From positions 682,001-746,000 of the forward strand of contig NZ_SMRT01000002.1 in NCBI RefSeq assembly GCF_004354045.1: DNA of 64,000 nt, written 5' to 3'. This DNA comes from Paenibacillus piri. GTDB taxonomy: Bacteria; Bacillota; Bacilli; Paenibacillales; NBRC-103111. Below are positions 9,297-17,763 of this stretch, one piece after another; position 1 is the stretch's first letter, and each line of letters starts with the position of its first letter. The position numbers were made by a program, and so were the translations under genes. Below the pieces are notes generated by a model that saw nothing but the letters and a program-made list of their open reading frames with translations, ran no database searches and was not told the origin of the DNA.

Positions 9297-10559
9297 ATGG
9301 ATAAAGCCGTATGGCTGCGACAACCAAAAGTGCGCAAGCTGCTGTTCAGCGTCGGCTTGAGCTGGCTGTTCGACGCGATGGACGTCGGGATCATCTCTTT
9401 CATCGCTGCCGCATTGGCCGTAGAATGGGGGCTGGGCGCCCAGCAGATCGGCTTGCTGACGGCGATCAATTCGATCGGCATGGCTGTCGGCGCCGTCGTT
9501 GCGGGATCGCTTGCGGACCGGTATGGCCGCAGAGCGGTTCTGCTTTGGACGCTCCTGATCTTTTCCATAGCCAGCGGCTTGTCAGTATTGGTCGCCAGCT
9601 TTGCGCTGCTGTGCGTGCTCCGTTTTGCGGCCGGCTTCGGATTGGGCGGCGAGCTGCCCGTTGCGTCGACGCTCGTGTCCGAATCGGTGCCGGCGGCGGA
9701 ACGCGGCCGCGCGGTCGTCCTGCTCGAAAGCTTCTGGGCGGCCGGCTGGATCGTCGCTGCGCTGATCGCCTTCTTCGTCATCCCGGTATACGGCTGGAGA
9801 GCTGCGTTCGTCATTGGTGCGCTGCCTGCGCTGTATGCGTTATATTTGAGAACATCCATCCAGGACTCGCCCCGTTTTACCGCATCGGGAGCAGGGGGGA
9901 CGTTAACGTTTGCAGAACGGATGCAATCGCTGTGGTCGAACAGGCATCGCAGCTCTACAATGATGCTGTGGATTTTATGGTTCACTGTCGTATTCTCATA
10001 TTACGGCATGTTTCTGTGGCTGCCGACCGTGATGGTGATGAAAGGGTTCAATCTTGTCAAAAGCTTCGAATATGTGCTCATCATGACGCTGGCGCAGCTG
10101 CCGGGCTATTTCACCGCCGCCTATTTTATCGAGAAATACGGAAGGAAATTTGTTCTGGTCACCTATTTGCTGCTAACGGCCGCGAGCGCCATCTGGTTCG
10201 GTACGGCCGAATCTGCAGGCACGCTGTTGGCGGCAGGCATCTGCCTGTCCTTCTTCAACCTGGGCGCATGGGGCGGCATGTACGCTTATACGCCGGAGCT
10301 GTACCCTACGGCCGTACGCTCGACCGGTGTCGGAAGCGCCGCTTCGTTCGGCCGGCTGGGCGGAGTAATCGGTCCTTATTTGGTGGGGATGCTTGTAGCC
10401 GGCGGGGTTTCCATGGCCATCATATTTATCATCTTCTTCGTGGCGATAGTTATCGGCGCTATGGCAGTGCTGTTTCTTGGCCGGGAGACGAAAGGAACCG
10501 ATCCCGATACCGACAGGAGGCTATTTGAAACAGCCGGCGAAAATCGGAACATCCGCTGA
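9297..10559 (+). CDS. niaP: MFS transporter, niacin/nicotinate permease
   Basis: The 420-residue protein has twelve predicted membrane segments and the MFS loop signature LADRYGRRA. Its N-terminus (SWLFDAMDVGIISFIAAAL), the GLGGELPVASTLVSE stretch, VVFSYYGMFLWLP, SFEYVLIMTLAQLPGYF and SFFNLGAWGGMYAYTPELYP are all as I recall them in Bacillus NiaP (YceI). The role would be import of nicotinate for NAD synthesis. The ATG at 9297 is 9 bp behind AAAGGAG; an in-frame GTG overlaps that site. The assignment rests on remembered similarity, so a broader sugar-porter-like MFS role is the alternative. The gap to nnr is 137 bp. Confidence 0.82.
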   Translation: MDKAVWLRQPKVRKLLFSVGLSWLFDAMDVGIISFIAAALAVEWGLGAQQIGLLTAINSIGMAVGAVVAGSLADRYGRRAVLLWTLLIFSIASGLSVLVASFALLCVLRFAAGFGLGGELPVASTLVSESVPAAERGRAVVLLESFWAAGWIVAALIAFFVIPVYGWRAAFVIGALPALYALYLRTSIQDSPRFTASGAGGTLTFAERMQSLWSNRHRSSTMMLWILWFTVVFSYYGMFLWLPTVMVMKGFNLVKSFEYVLIMTLAQLPGYFTAAYFIEKYGRKFVLVTYLLLTAASAIWFGTAESAGTLLAAGICLSFFNLGAWGGMYAYTPELYPTAVRSTGVGSAASFGRLGGVIGPYLVGMLVAGGVSMAIIFIIFFVAIVIGAMAVLFLGRETKGTDPDTDRRLFETAGENRNIR

Positions 10560-10596
10560 TGGGCAAATTTGAAACATAAAATGCCGATTTGACCAT

Positions 10597-10625
10597 GTAC
10601 AAGGCGGCCGTTGTACCCCTATACT
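10597..10625 (+). promoter_or_regulatory. Inverted repeat and -10 element ahead of the AraC-type regulator
   Basis: GTACAA (10597-10602) and TTGTAC (10611-10616) form an inverted repeat that ends just before TATACT (10620-10625). The repeat would cover the -35 region, so it is a candidate operator for the downstream regulator. Confidence 0.4.
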
Positions 10626-10662
10626 AAAGGGTGCAACACTTGAAAAAGGGGGCTGCCTGACG

Positions 10663-12696
10663 ATGAAACCGGTCAATATTAGCTCTTACCTCCCGCTGCA
10701 AAATAAATTGTTTCTCCGGATATGGCTTTATTTTGTATCGCTGCTGCTGCCGATTCTGATTATCGGAACGTTTTTGTATGTTCATTTTCACGACAAGGCC
10801 AAGAGCGATTTCAAGCAAAAAATTGAACTCAATTTGCAGGCATCGGCGGATTTCATCGATGTTTATTTGCAAACCGCCCAGCGCACCAGCCTCAGCTTCT
10901 ACACGGACAAAAACGTCATGTCGCTGCTTTTGCCGTACTCCCTCTACAGCCTCGCGGATAAGGTCAATCTTCCCAATATTCCGTATACGCTGGCCCGCAT
11001 TTCCAACAATATCGGCGATTTGATCGATACGATTTTCGTGTATGTCGACGATCAAAAAGTATACACGAAAGACGGTCTTGAAAATTTCGATTATTTTTTC
11101 AGCACGATATATCAGTTCGCCGGTTACGATGAAGCTTTTTGGAAAAGCAGGCTCGCCACGGACAACTATTTGGAGCTGTTGAACCCCTCCAAGGTTACAT
11201 ATATCCATTCTTTGGAAAAAAACGCCATCCCGTTTGTATTCGCCAAAACGGTCAACGGCCATCAGGCCGTCATGGTCATGACCGTTTCGGTGGAGCGGAT
11301 CGCGCAGACGATTCAAAATAACGCCGGCTTTGCTTCCGCCCATTATTTGATCGTCGACAACAGCGGTCATATCATTTGGACCAGTGCGAACGATTTGAAC
11401 CGATGGGGCAGCGGGCTGCGTGAAAACGGATTTACGCAGGAGCAGATCAACAGCGGCGAGCTGCGGATCGACGGCAAACGGTATGTGCTGACCCATGTAA
11501 AATCGGATACATACGGCTGGACCTATTATGCGGTTACGCCGTTTGCCGAATTTACCGCCCAATCGACGAACATATTCGTTACCGTCGCTTCGGTTTGTGT
11601 AATTTTACTGATGGCCGGCTGCGTATTATCGTTTGTATATGCATATCATTTGTACACCCCGATCCAAAAAATCAGAAACATTTTAATTCACGAAGCGGAT
11701 GAAAGCGATTACAAAAATCGGACCGCCAAAAAGCGCAACGAGCTTGAATGGATTGGCATCGGTATCCATCAAATTATTGAACGGAGCCACGCATTCAAGA
11801 AAAAGCTGGATATGTATTCGACGGAATACACCGATTATGTGTTGATGAATGCATTATCCGGCGCCAAACCGGTGCCCGATCAAGAGCTGGTCAAGCTGCT
11901 CCAGGACGATCTGCAGTTTGCGAAAGACGGAATTGTATGCTGTCATGTGAAATTTACGTTTAAACCTGCCTTTTACGAAGAAATCCAGGATGTGGAGCGG
12001 CTTTTGATCGTCAATAAAATTAAAAAAATTATAGCCGGCTTCATCGCCCCTTATGTTACGGTCTACATCGTCGAACCGAAGCCAAACGAATATGCTTGTA
12101 TCGCCAACATCGACAGCCAGGAAGGGGTCGGCGAACTGAAAAACGCATTGGACGCCATCATTCAAACATTCCGCCAAGATTCCAGATATTGCAGCATTCA
12201 TATCGGGATCGGCAATGTTTACTCCGGAACCGACGGCATGATTCAGTCATATAACGATGCGTTAACGGTACTCGGACATGCGGATACGCGGCATGACTTC
12301 CTGATCGCAGAGCTGACGGACCGAAACCGGGAGAAATCGTACGCTTCCAGCAAAGCGGATCAGCTTGTTTCCGCCATTATCGCCTACATCGAAGACCATT
12401 ACGGGCAGGACTTGTATTTGGAGAAGCTTGCGGATCAGCTGGGCGTATCGTCCAAATATTTGTCCAAAATGTTCAAACAGAAGAAAGGGATGAATTTGAC
12501 CGACTACATCAGTTTGGTCCGGATTACGAAAGCGAAGGAAATGATGATGAGCACCGACCGGAATATAAGCGATATTTCGGAGCAGGTCGGCATTTACAGC
12601 AGAACGACGTTCATACGTTTGTTTAAAAAATTCGAAGGCTTGCCGCCGAACGAATTCCGGAAAACGATGGGCTGCAAGCTGTATGCGGAAGATTGA
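10663..12696 (+). CDS. Membrane-anchored AraC family transcriptional regulator
   Basis: The 677-residue protein has a transmembrane helix near residues 20-45, an extracellular sensor-like region to about 300, a second helix (IFVTVASVCVILLMAG onward), a central cytoplasmic part and a C-terminal pair of helix-turn-helix motifs (about 575-670, with LADQLGVSSKYLSKMFKQ and ISEQVGIYSRTTFIRLFKK). This is the usual layout of Paenibacillus regulators next to LplB/LplC/binding-protein operons, where the outer part is thought to sense sugar. The ribosome site is AAAGGGGG. It precedes the permease genes by about 130 bp and probably controls them. Confidence 0.88.
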   Translation: MKPVNISSYLPLQNKLFLRIWLYFVSLLLPILIIGTFLYVHFHDKAKSDFKQKIELNLQASADFIDVYLQTAQRTSLSFYTDKNVMSLLLPYSLYSLADKVNLPNIPYTLARISNNIGDLIDTIFVYVDDQKVYTKDGLENFDYFFSTIYQFAGYDEAFWKSRLATDNYLELLNPSKVTYIHSLEKNAIPFVFAKTVNGHQAVMVMTVSVERIAQTIQNNAGFASAHYLIVDNSGHIIWTSANDLNRWGSGLRENGFTQEQINSGELRIDGKRYVLTHVKSDTYGWTYYAVTPFAEFTAQSTNIFVTVASVCVILLMAGCVLSFVYAYHLYTPIQKIRNILIHEADESDYKNRTAKKRNELEWIGIGIHQIIERSHAFKKKLDMYSTEYTDYVLMNALSGAKPVPDQELVKLLQDDLQFAKDGIVCCHVKFTFKPAFYEEIQDVERLLIVNKIKKIIAGFIAPYVTVYIVEPKPNEYACIANIDSQEGVGELKNALDAIIQTFRQDSRYCSIHIGIGNVYSGTDGMIQSYNDALTVLGHADTRHDFLIAELTDRNREKSYASSKADQLVSAIIAYIEDHYGQDLYLEKLADQLGVSSKYLSKMFKQKKGMNLTDYISLVRITKAKEMMMSTDRNISDISEQVGIYSRTTFIRLFKKFEGLPPNEFRKTMGCKLYAED

Positions 12697-12712
12697 AACA
12701 AAGGGAGGACAG

Positions 12713-12778
12713 ATGAAACAAAGGCCGGCCGTTCCCGAAATGGAACATGCGAAGCGCGATTTGGCCGTTACGTCTTAA
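12713..12778 (+). CDS. Possible 21-residue small protein or leader peptide
   Basis: A short ORF starts with ATG behind an excellent ribosome site (AAAGGGAGGA at about 12700-12709) and ends with TAA at 12776-12778. The peptide begins MKQRPAVPEMEHAKRD. It lies between the AraC-type regulator and the permease gene, which has its own site 35 bp further on. Nothing is recognised in the sequence. It could be a leader peptide or a translated spacer without function. Confidence 0.4.
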   Translation: MKQRPAVPEMEHAKRDLAVTS

Positions 12779-12828
12779 GCTTCCTTCGTGTTACAACTGG
12801 ATCAGCCTAAACGAAAGGAGGTATTCGT

Positions 12829-13749
12829 ATTAGACGGACCGTGAATTGGGTCGCAGCCGGAAAAGCGATCGGGCAGTCCAAGTATCTTTATTTGATGATG
12901 CTTCTCCCCATGGCCTACTTTGTTATTTTCAAATACGGTCCCTTGTTCGGACTGCTGATCGCATTTAAAGACTATAACGTATTTCAGGGCATCTGGAACA
13001 GCGATTGGGCAGGGGTCAAATATTTCCGGCAGTTTTTGACCGACCCTTATTTCTGGAAGCTGGTGCGGAACACGGTGCTGATGAACCTGTATCTGATTAT
13101 TTTCTTTTTTCCGGCACCGGTCATTCTTGCGCTTTTGCTGAATGAAATGAAAAACAAGCTATTCCAAAAATTTGTGCAGACCGTCAGCTACTTGCCGCAT
13201 TTTTTATCGACGGTCGTCATTTGCGGGATGATAGTCAATTTTTTGACGAACGAGGGGCTTGTCAACCGGGTACTTGCCGGCTTGGGTTATGAACCGATCC
13301 CGTTTTTGATGCAGCCGGACTGGTTCCGCACGATTTATGTCAGCTCCGAAATTTGGCAGGGTGTCGGATGGGGAGCGATCATTTATTTGGCTGCGCTCAC
13401 GACCATCGATCCGCAATTGTACGAAGCGGCGACGATGGATGGGGCGAACCGCTGGAAGCAGATGCTGCATGTAACCCTACCCGGTATCGCGCCTGTCATT
13501 ACAATCATGTTTTTATTGAATTTGGGCAACATCATGTCGATCGGCTTTGAAAAAATATTGCTGCTGTACACGGGCCCTACGTATGAGACGGCAGACGTCA
13601 TTTCGACCTTCGTATACCGCAGAGGGCTTGTCGGCAGCGACTTCAGCTTTGCGACGGCGGTTGAATTGTTCCAGTCGGTGATCGTGCTGCTTTTCGTAGG
13701 CTCCGCCAACTGGATCTCAAGAAAAGTAAGCCAAACCAGCCTATGGTAG
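12829..13749 (+). CDS. Carbohydrate ABC transporter permease, LplB type
   Basis: The protein (about 306 residues) has six membrane segments, the LplB-like N-terminus YLYLMMLLPMAYFVIFKYGP and the EAA loop YEAATMDGANRWKQM. Its start is odd. AAAGGAGG ends at 12821 and an ATT codon at 12829 is ideally spaced, giving M-R-R-T-V-N-W. The first conventional codon in frame is GTG at 12841, 19 bp from that site. A TAA at 12808 rules out any longer form. I annotate the ATT with caution. The stop overlaps the next permease gene, so the two are translationally coupled. Confidence 0.85.
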   Translation: MRRTVNWVAAGKAIGQSKYLYLMMLLPMAYFVIFKYGPLFGLLIAFKDYNVFQGIWNSDWAGVKYFRQFLTDPYFWKLVRNTVLMNLYLIIFFFPAPVILALLLNEMKNKLFQKFVQTVSYLPHFLSTVVICGMIVNFLTNEGLVNRVLAGLGYEPIPFLMQPDWFRTIYVSSEIWQGVGWGAIIYLAALTTIDPQLYEAATMDGANRWKQMLHVTLPGIAPVITIMFLLNLGNIMSIGFEKILLLYTGPTYETADVISTFVYRRGLVGSDFSFATAVELFQSVIVLLFVGSANWISRKVSQTSLW

Positions 13750-14651
13750 AAATGAGAGTGGCAAAAGTGAGAACTCGCGAAGGCATCGGCCCACGGCTCT
13801 TTGACGGGATCAATTATGTATTGCTGTCGGCGCTTGTCCTTGTTACGCTGTATCCGATTTATTACATGGCGATCATTTCGGTGAGCGACGGTTTGCTGGT
13901 ATCGCGCGGTGAGGTCAAGCTATGGCCGGCCGGCTTCAATTGGGAAGCGTATAAAACGATTCTCGAAGATCCGGCGATCATTCGCTCCTACGGGAATACG
14001 TTAGTATACACGCTGCTCGGAACGGCCATTAACGTCGGAATGACGGCGCTGTGCGCCTACCCGTTGTCGAGAAGCAAGCTGTACGGCAAATCGGTGTTTA
14101 CGTTTTTGATCGTGCTGACGATGTTTTTTCACGGCGGGATGATCCCCAATTATTTGGTCGTGAACCAATTGGGTCTGCTCGATTCGATGTGGGCGATCCT
14201 GCTGCCGCCGGCGGTTAACGTCTGGTATATGATCATGATGCGTACGTTTTTTTCGGGCATTCCGAATGAGCTTCATGAATCCGCTTACATCGATGGCGCG
14301 AACGACATTCATATTTTTCTGCGCATTGTGCTGCCTCTTTCCATGCCGGTGCTGGCGACGATGACGATGTTTTATGCGGTGTGGCATTGGAACAGCTTTT
14401 TTCCGGCGATGATTTACTTGAACGATCAGAAGCTGTTTCCGGTGCAAATCATGATGCGCAAAATTGTCGTCTCCGGTCAGATGGGCAATCAGAGCATGGC
14501 GTCCAGCGGCTCGGAAGTAGGCGTACTGGTGTCGGCGGAAAATATCAAATACGCAGTCATTATCATTACGATTATTCCGATTGTGGCGATTTATCCGTTT
14601 ATTCAAAAATATTTTGTCAAAGGAGTTATGGTCGGCTCACTGAAGGGATAG
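13743..14651 (+). CDS. Carbohydrate ABC transporter permease, LplC type
   Basis: This 302-residue inner-membrane permease has the EAA motif HESAYIDGANDIHIFLRIVLP and the C-terminal YPFIQKYFVKGVMVGSLKG common to LplC proteins. It overlaps the preceding gene by 7 bp. No strong ribosome site precedes the ATG at 13743, which suggests coupled translation. A second ATG at 13752 is an alternative start. It should form a heterodimer with the LplB-type protein and use an ATPase encoded elsewhere, since none is in this operon. Confidence 0.92.
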   Translation: MVEMRVAKVRTREGIGPRLFDGINYVLLSALVLVTLYPIYYMAIISVSDGLLVSRGEVKLWPAGFNWEAYKTILEDPAIIRSYGNTLVYTLLGTAINVGMTALCAYPLSRSKLYGKSVFTFLIVLTMFFHGGMIPNYLVVNQLGLLDSMWAILLPPAVNVWYMIMMRTFFSGIPNELHESAYIDGANDIHIFLRIVLPLSMPVLATMTMFYAVWHWNSFFPAMIYLNDQKLFPVQIMMRKIVVSGQMGNQSMASSGSEVGVLVSAENIKYAVIIITIIPIVAIYPFIQKYFVKGVMVGSLKG

Positions 14652-14692
14652 CCGCTGCATGCAAGCCATTATAAGAACGGAGTGAACGACGT

Positions 14693-16306
14693 ATGGCGAA
14701 AAAGAACAAAAAAATGATCGCATTATCTTCAAGTCTCGCATTAACCTTGGTCGCGTTAGCCGGCTGCAGCTCGCAGAGCTCGTCTCCGCCGCCGGCAAGC
14801 TCACCGAAGACAGAGGGCCAGAGCCAGAAAAGCCCGGACGGTAAAAGCGCCGGCGGCAAATTGTTCGAGCAGCCGATGACATTGAAGGTAATGCTGCCGG
14901 ATGGCGCCTCTCAGCCGATTGTGGCGGACGCGCCGGCGATTCAGGAAATATTCAAAAAGACGAATGTAAAAATCGAATTGCAGCCCTCGCCCGACACGAA
15001 TTATGCGGAAAAGGTGCAAACGCTGCTCGCAACGAACAACATTCCCGATATAATCCGCATTCCGAAAACGAATTTTCTGGATTCGGCACCGCTGGCCAAA
15101 GCGGGGATGTTCGTAGCGGTGACGGATCATCTGGATGTCGCTCCGAACTTGAAAAAGGTAATCGAGGAAAATCCGGAAATTAAAAAAATGATGATTGACG
15201 GCAAACTGTACGGGTTTCCGGTTATGGGCAAATGGAAGGTGCGTTACGGCCAACTGCCGCTGATCCGCGACGATCTACTGAAAAAGCTCAATTTACAGGC
15301 GCCGACATCGTTCGAAGAGCTGTATCAGGTGCTGAAGAAATTCAAGGAAGCGTATCCCGATACGTATCCGATTACGTTCCGCAACGGAATTGCCAACTTT
15401 TTGCCGTATATGGCGTATGCTCTTGGTTCGGGCTACCCGATCTATTACGATCCGAACGTAAACGGCGGCAAATATGTGTACGGTCCTGCGCATGCTTCCG
15501 ATTTCAAGCCGGTGCTCACTTATTTGAATAGGCTGTACAGCGAAAAGCTGCTGGACCCGGATTATGCCGTCAATACCGGTCAAACGTGGCAGGAGAAATT
15601 AAGCTCCGGCAAGTCGCTGTTCTATTATGACAACAATACGTACGGGCTCACATTTACAAAAGCGCTTCAGGCTAAAGACCCGCAAGCCAAATTCGAGCAG
15701 ATTCGCATTATGAAAAACGACAAGGGACAGATCCGCAATTACGAATATCCGAAAGACTGGTGGCATATGTTTGCCGTCAGCTCGAAAGTGAAGGACCCGA
15801 AGGCGGTCGTCAAATTCATGGATTGGATGTACAGCGACGAGGGCGTACTGGCAACCAATTTCGGCGCCGAGGGCGAGCATTACAAACTGGATAACGGCAA
15901 ACCGGTCGTTCTGGACAGCGTGCTGCAAAAATATTTGGATAAAAAGGATCCGTTCCACGCAATGCAATCCGCTCTCGGCACCGGGCTGCTCGCATTCGCC
16001 ACTTATGTCGACGAAAGGCCGCTGATCGCCATTTCACCGCCGGAGCTGGAGACATGGAGCAAGCTGATGGAGCAGGATAAAGGCTATTTCCAAAATATTA
16101 TGGACCCGCCGTTCAACAAAGAGGAAATGGATAAACTGAAGCAGCTGAAAACCCAGGTCGATACGCTTGTTCAGCAGGAAATCGACAAATTCATCATGGG
16201 CACCCGCAAGCTGAGCGATTATGACAATTTCGCCAAACAGCTGACGGACAAAGGCGCGTTGGACATTGAGAAAATTTATAACGACGCGAACGCGAGGCTG
16301 AAATAA
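14693..16306 (+). CDS. Extracellular solute-binding lipoprotein (LplA-like)
   Basis: The 537-residue protein has a lipoprotein signal peptide with lipobox LAGC (Cys25) followed by a Ser/Pro-rich linker. The rest is a family 1 type sugar-binding fold rich in aromatic residues. It would be anchored outside the membrane and deliver an oligosaccharide to the permease pair encoded just upstream. A GGAG site precedes the ATG. The length fits LplA-type proteins, which are longer than maltose-binding proteins. Confidence 0.92.
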   Translation: MAKKNKKMIALSSSLALTLVALAGCSSQSSSPPPASSPKTEGQSQKSPDGKSAGGKLFEQPMTLKVMLPDGASQPIVADAPAIQEIFKKTNVKIELQPSPDTNYAEKVQTLLATNNIPDIIRIPKTNFLDSAPLAKAGMFVAVTDHLDVAPNLKKVIEENPEIKKMMIDGKLYGFPVMGKWKVRYGQLPLIRDDLLKKLNLQAPTSFEELYQVLKKFKEAYPDTYPITFRNGIANFLPYMAYALGSGYPIYYDPNVNGGKYVYGPAHASDFKPVLTYLNRLYSEKLLDPDYAVNTGQTWQEKLSSGKSLFYYDNNTYGLTFTKALQAKDPQAKFEQIRIMKNDKGQIRNYEYPKDWWHMFAVSSKVKDPKAVVKFMDWMYSDEGVLATNFGAEGEHYKLDNGKPVVLDSVLQKYLDKKDPFHAMQSALGTGLLAFATYVDERPLIAISPPELETWSKLMEQDKGYFQNIMDPPFNKEEMDKLKQLKTQVDTLVQQEIDKFIMGTRKLSDYDNFAKQLTDKGALDIEKIYNDANARLK

Positions 16307-16340
16307 TTATAAATTCGGACAGAAAGCGAGGAACCGTATA

Positions 16341-16802
16341 ATGATCATCGACCATATCCGCAATGCGCCGCTGTACTACGGCGTTCACGACAAGTTTGCC
16401 GCTTGCTTTGAATATTTGAACAATCAGGAGGCCGGCCAGCTGGGGCCGGGCACCTATGAGCTCGAAGGCTCCGAGCTGTTTCTGATGATACAGAGCTACC
16501 GGACAAGACCGGAGGAAGAGGGCTTCTGGGAAGCGCACCGCAGCTACATCGACATTCAGGTGATGCTCGAAGGTACGGAGCGGATGGGCTATGCTTATGC
16601 CGGTCAATTGGCGACAACGGAAGACCATCTGGACGAAAAGGATTACAGGGTACTGGCAGGGAAAGGCGATTTCGTGGATGTGCGCCCGGGCAGCTTCGTC
16701 ATCTTTTATCCGGACGATGCGCATATGCCGTGCATGGCAACCGCCTCGGGGTCCGCTCCGGTAAAAAAAGCGGTGTTCAAAATCAAGCTGGGGAGGGGAT
16801 GA
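16341..16802 (+). CDS. YhcH/YjgK/YiaL (DUF386) family protein
   Basis: The 153-residue protein carries the family pattern ELEGSELFLMIQSYRTRP, then FWEAHRSYIDIQVMLEGTERMGYA and HMPCMA near the end. This is a cupin-like fold with a metal site. Members are associated with sialic acid and other sugar catabolism (NanQ-type anomer opening) and with the EbgC beta-galactosidase subunit. Here it lies 34 bp behind the binding protein gene and just ahead of an aldolase gene, so a role in preparing an acyclic sugar for the aldolase is plausible but inferred. Confidence 0.87.
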   Translation: MIIDHIRNAPLYYGVHDKFAACFEYLNNQEAGQLGPGTYELEGSELFLMIQSYRTRPEEEGFWEAHRSYIDIQVMLEGTERMGYAYAGQLATTEDHLDEKDYRVLAGKGDFVDVRPGSFVIFYPDDAHMPCMATASGSAPVKKAVFKIKLGRG

Positions 16803-16806
16803 AGCT

Positions 16807-17619
16807 GTGGACAGTCTGGCATTGAAAGCCCATATGCAGCAAGGCGGCCGGGTATACGGGACGTTGATCGTTTCGACGTCCCCCCGTTGGCCGGCGGAAG
16901 TGAAAAAGCTCGATTTGGATTTTGTATTTCTCGATACCGAGCATATGTCGATGGACCGCGATCAGCTCTCCTGGATGTGCCGTACGTATGAAGCGCTTGG
17001 CATGGCGCCGATCGTCCGGATTCCGTATCCGGACCCGCATCAGGCGACGATCGCGCTGGATGCCGGCGCCTCCGGCGTCGTCGCTCCTTACGTGGAGACG
17101 GTGGAGCAGGTCGTCGCGCTGCGCGGTGCGGTGAAAATGCGGCCGCTCAAAGGACGGAAGCTGCAGCGAATGTTGGACGGCTCGGAGGCTGCCGAGCCGG
17201 AGCTGGCCGTTTATCTGGAAGATTACAACGAGCGGCATCTGATGATTGTCAATATCGAGAGCGGACCTGCGCTGGAAGCGCTGGACGATATATTGGCCGT
17301 ACCCGGTCTGGACGCCGTTCTGATCGGCCCGCATGATTTGTCCTGCAGCTTGGGCGTCCCCGAGCAGTACCGGCATCCGGTGTTCACAGAGGCGGTTGAA
17401 ACGATTATTAAGAAGGCGCGGGCGGCGGGCGTGGCCGCCGGCATTCATTATTTTTTCGGCGTCGACCAGGAAATCGGCTGGGGCAAGGAAGGGCTGAATC
17501 TGTTCATCCATGCATCCGATATGACGGCGTTTGCGGAGAGCATGTCCCGCGACTTGCAAACGATCAAGCAGAGTCTTGGCGACCGTTCGGCAAGCTCGGC
17601 GGGCAGCATCCATATTTAA
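16807..17619 (+). CDS. HpcH/HpaI family aldolase
   Basis: The 270-residue protein matches class II 2-keto-3-deoxy acid aldolases: FVFLDTEHMSMDRDQL, the RIPYPDPHQ loop, DAGASGVVAPYVET and the GPHDLSCSLG loop. Such enzymes split 2-keto-3-deoxy sugar acids to pyruvate and an aldehyde using a divalent metal. The GTG start follows GGGGAGGGG. It is almost contiguous with the YhcH-like gene. A second, class I type pyruvate lyase (DapA family) closes the same operon, which makes sugar acids or ketoacids likely intermediates. Confidence 0.9.
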   Translation: MDSLALKAHMQQGGRVYGTLIVSTSPRWPAEVKKLDLDFVFLDTEHMSMDRDQLSWMCRTYEALGMAPIVRIPYPDPHQATIALDAGASGVVAPYVETVEQVVALRGAVKMRPLKGRKLQRMLDGSEAAEPELAVYLEDYNERHLMIVNIESGPALEALDDILAVPGLDAVLIGPHDLSCSLGVPEQYRHPVFTEAVETIIKKARAAGVAAGIHYFFGVDQEIGWGKEGLNLFIHASDMTAFAESMSRDLQTIKQSLGDRSASSAGSIHI

Positions 17620-17763
17620 AAGTCCGGCGAACAAGCGGCGAAGCGGGCGGAATCGTTCTGGAGAAGCGTCAGCGTTCGCAGCGATCGATGGATGTTTCGT
17701 CTGCGCAGCCGACAATGATTCACCGGACGTATAAACATGAATCAGGATAACAGGAGTGATCAT

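Noticed and set aside
9311-10528. 405-codon plus-strand frame within niaP
   Set aside because: It is the +2 shadow of a clear MFS gene; the sequence has no membrane pattern and is rich in Arg and Cys.
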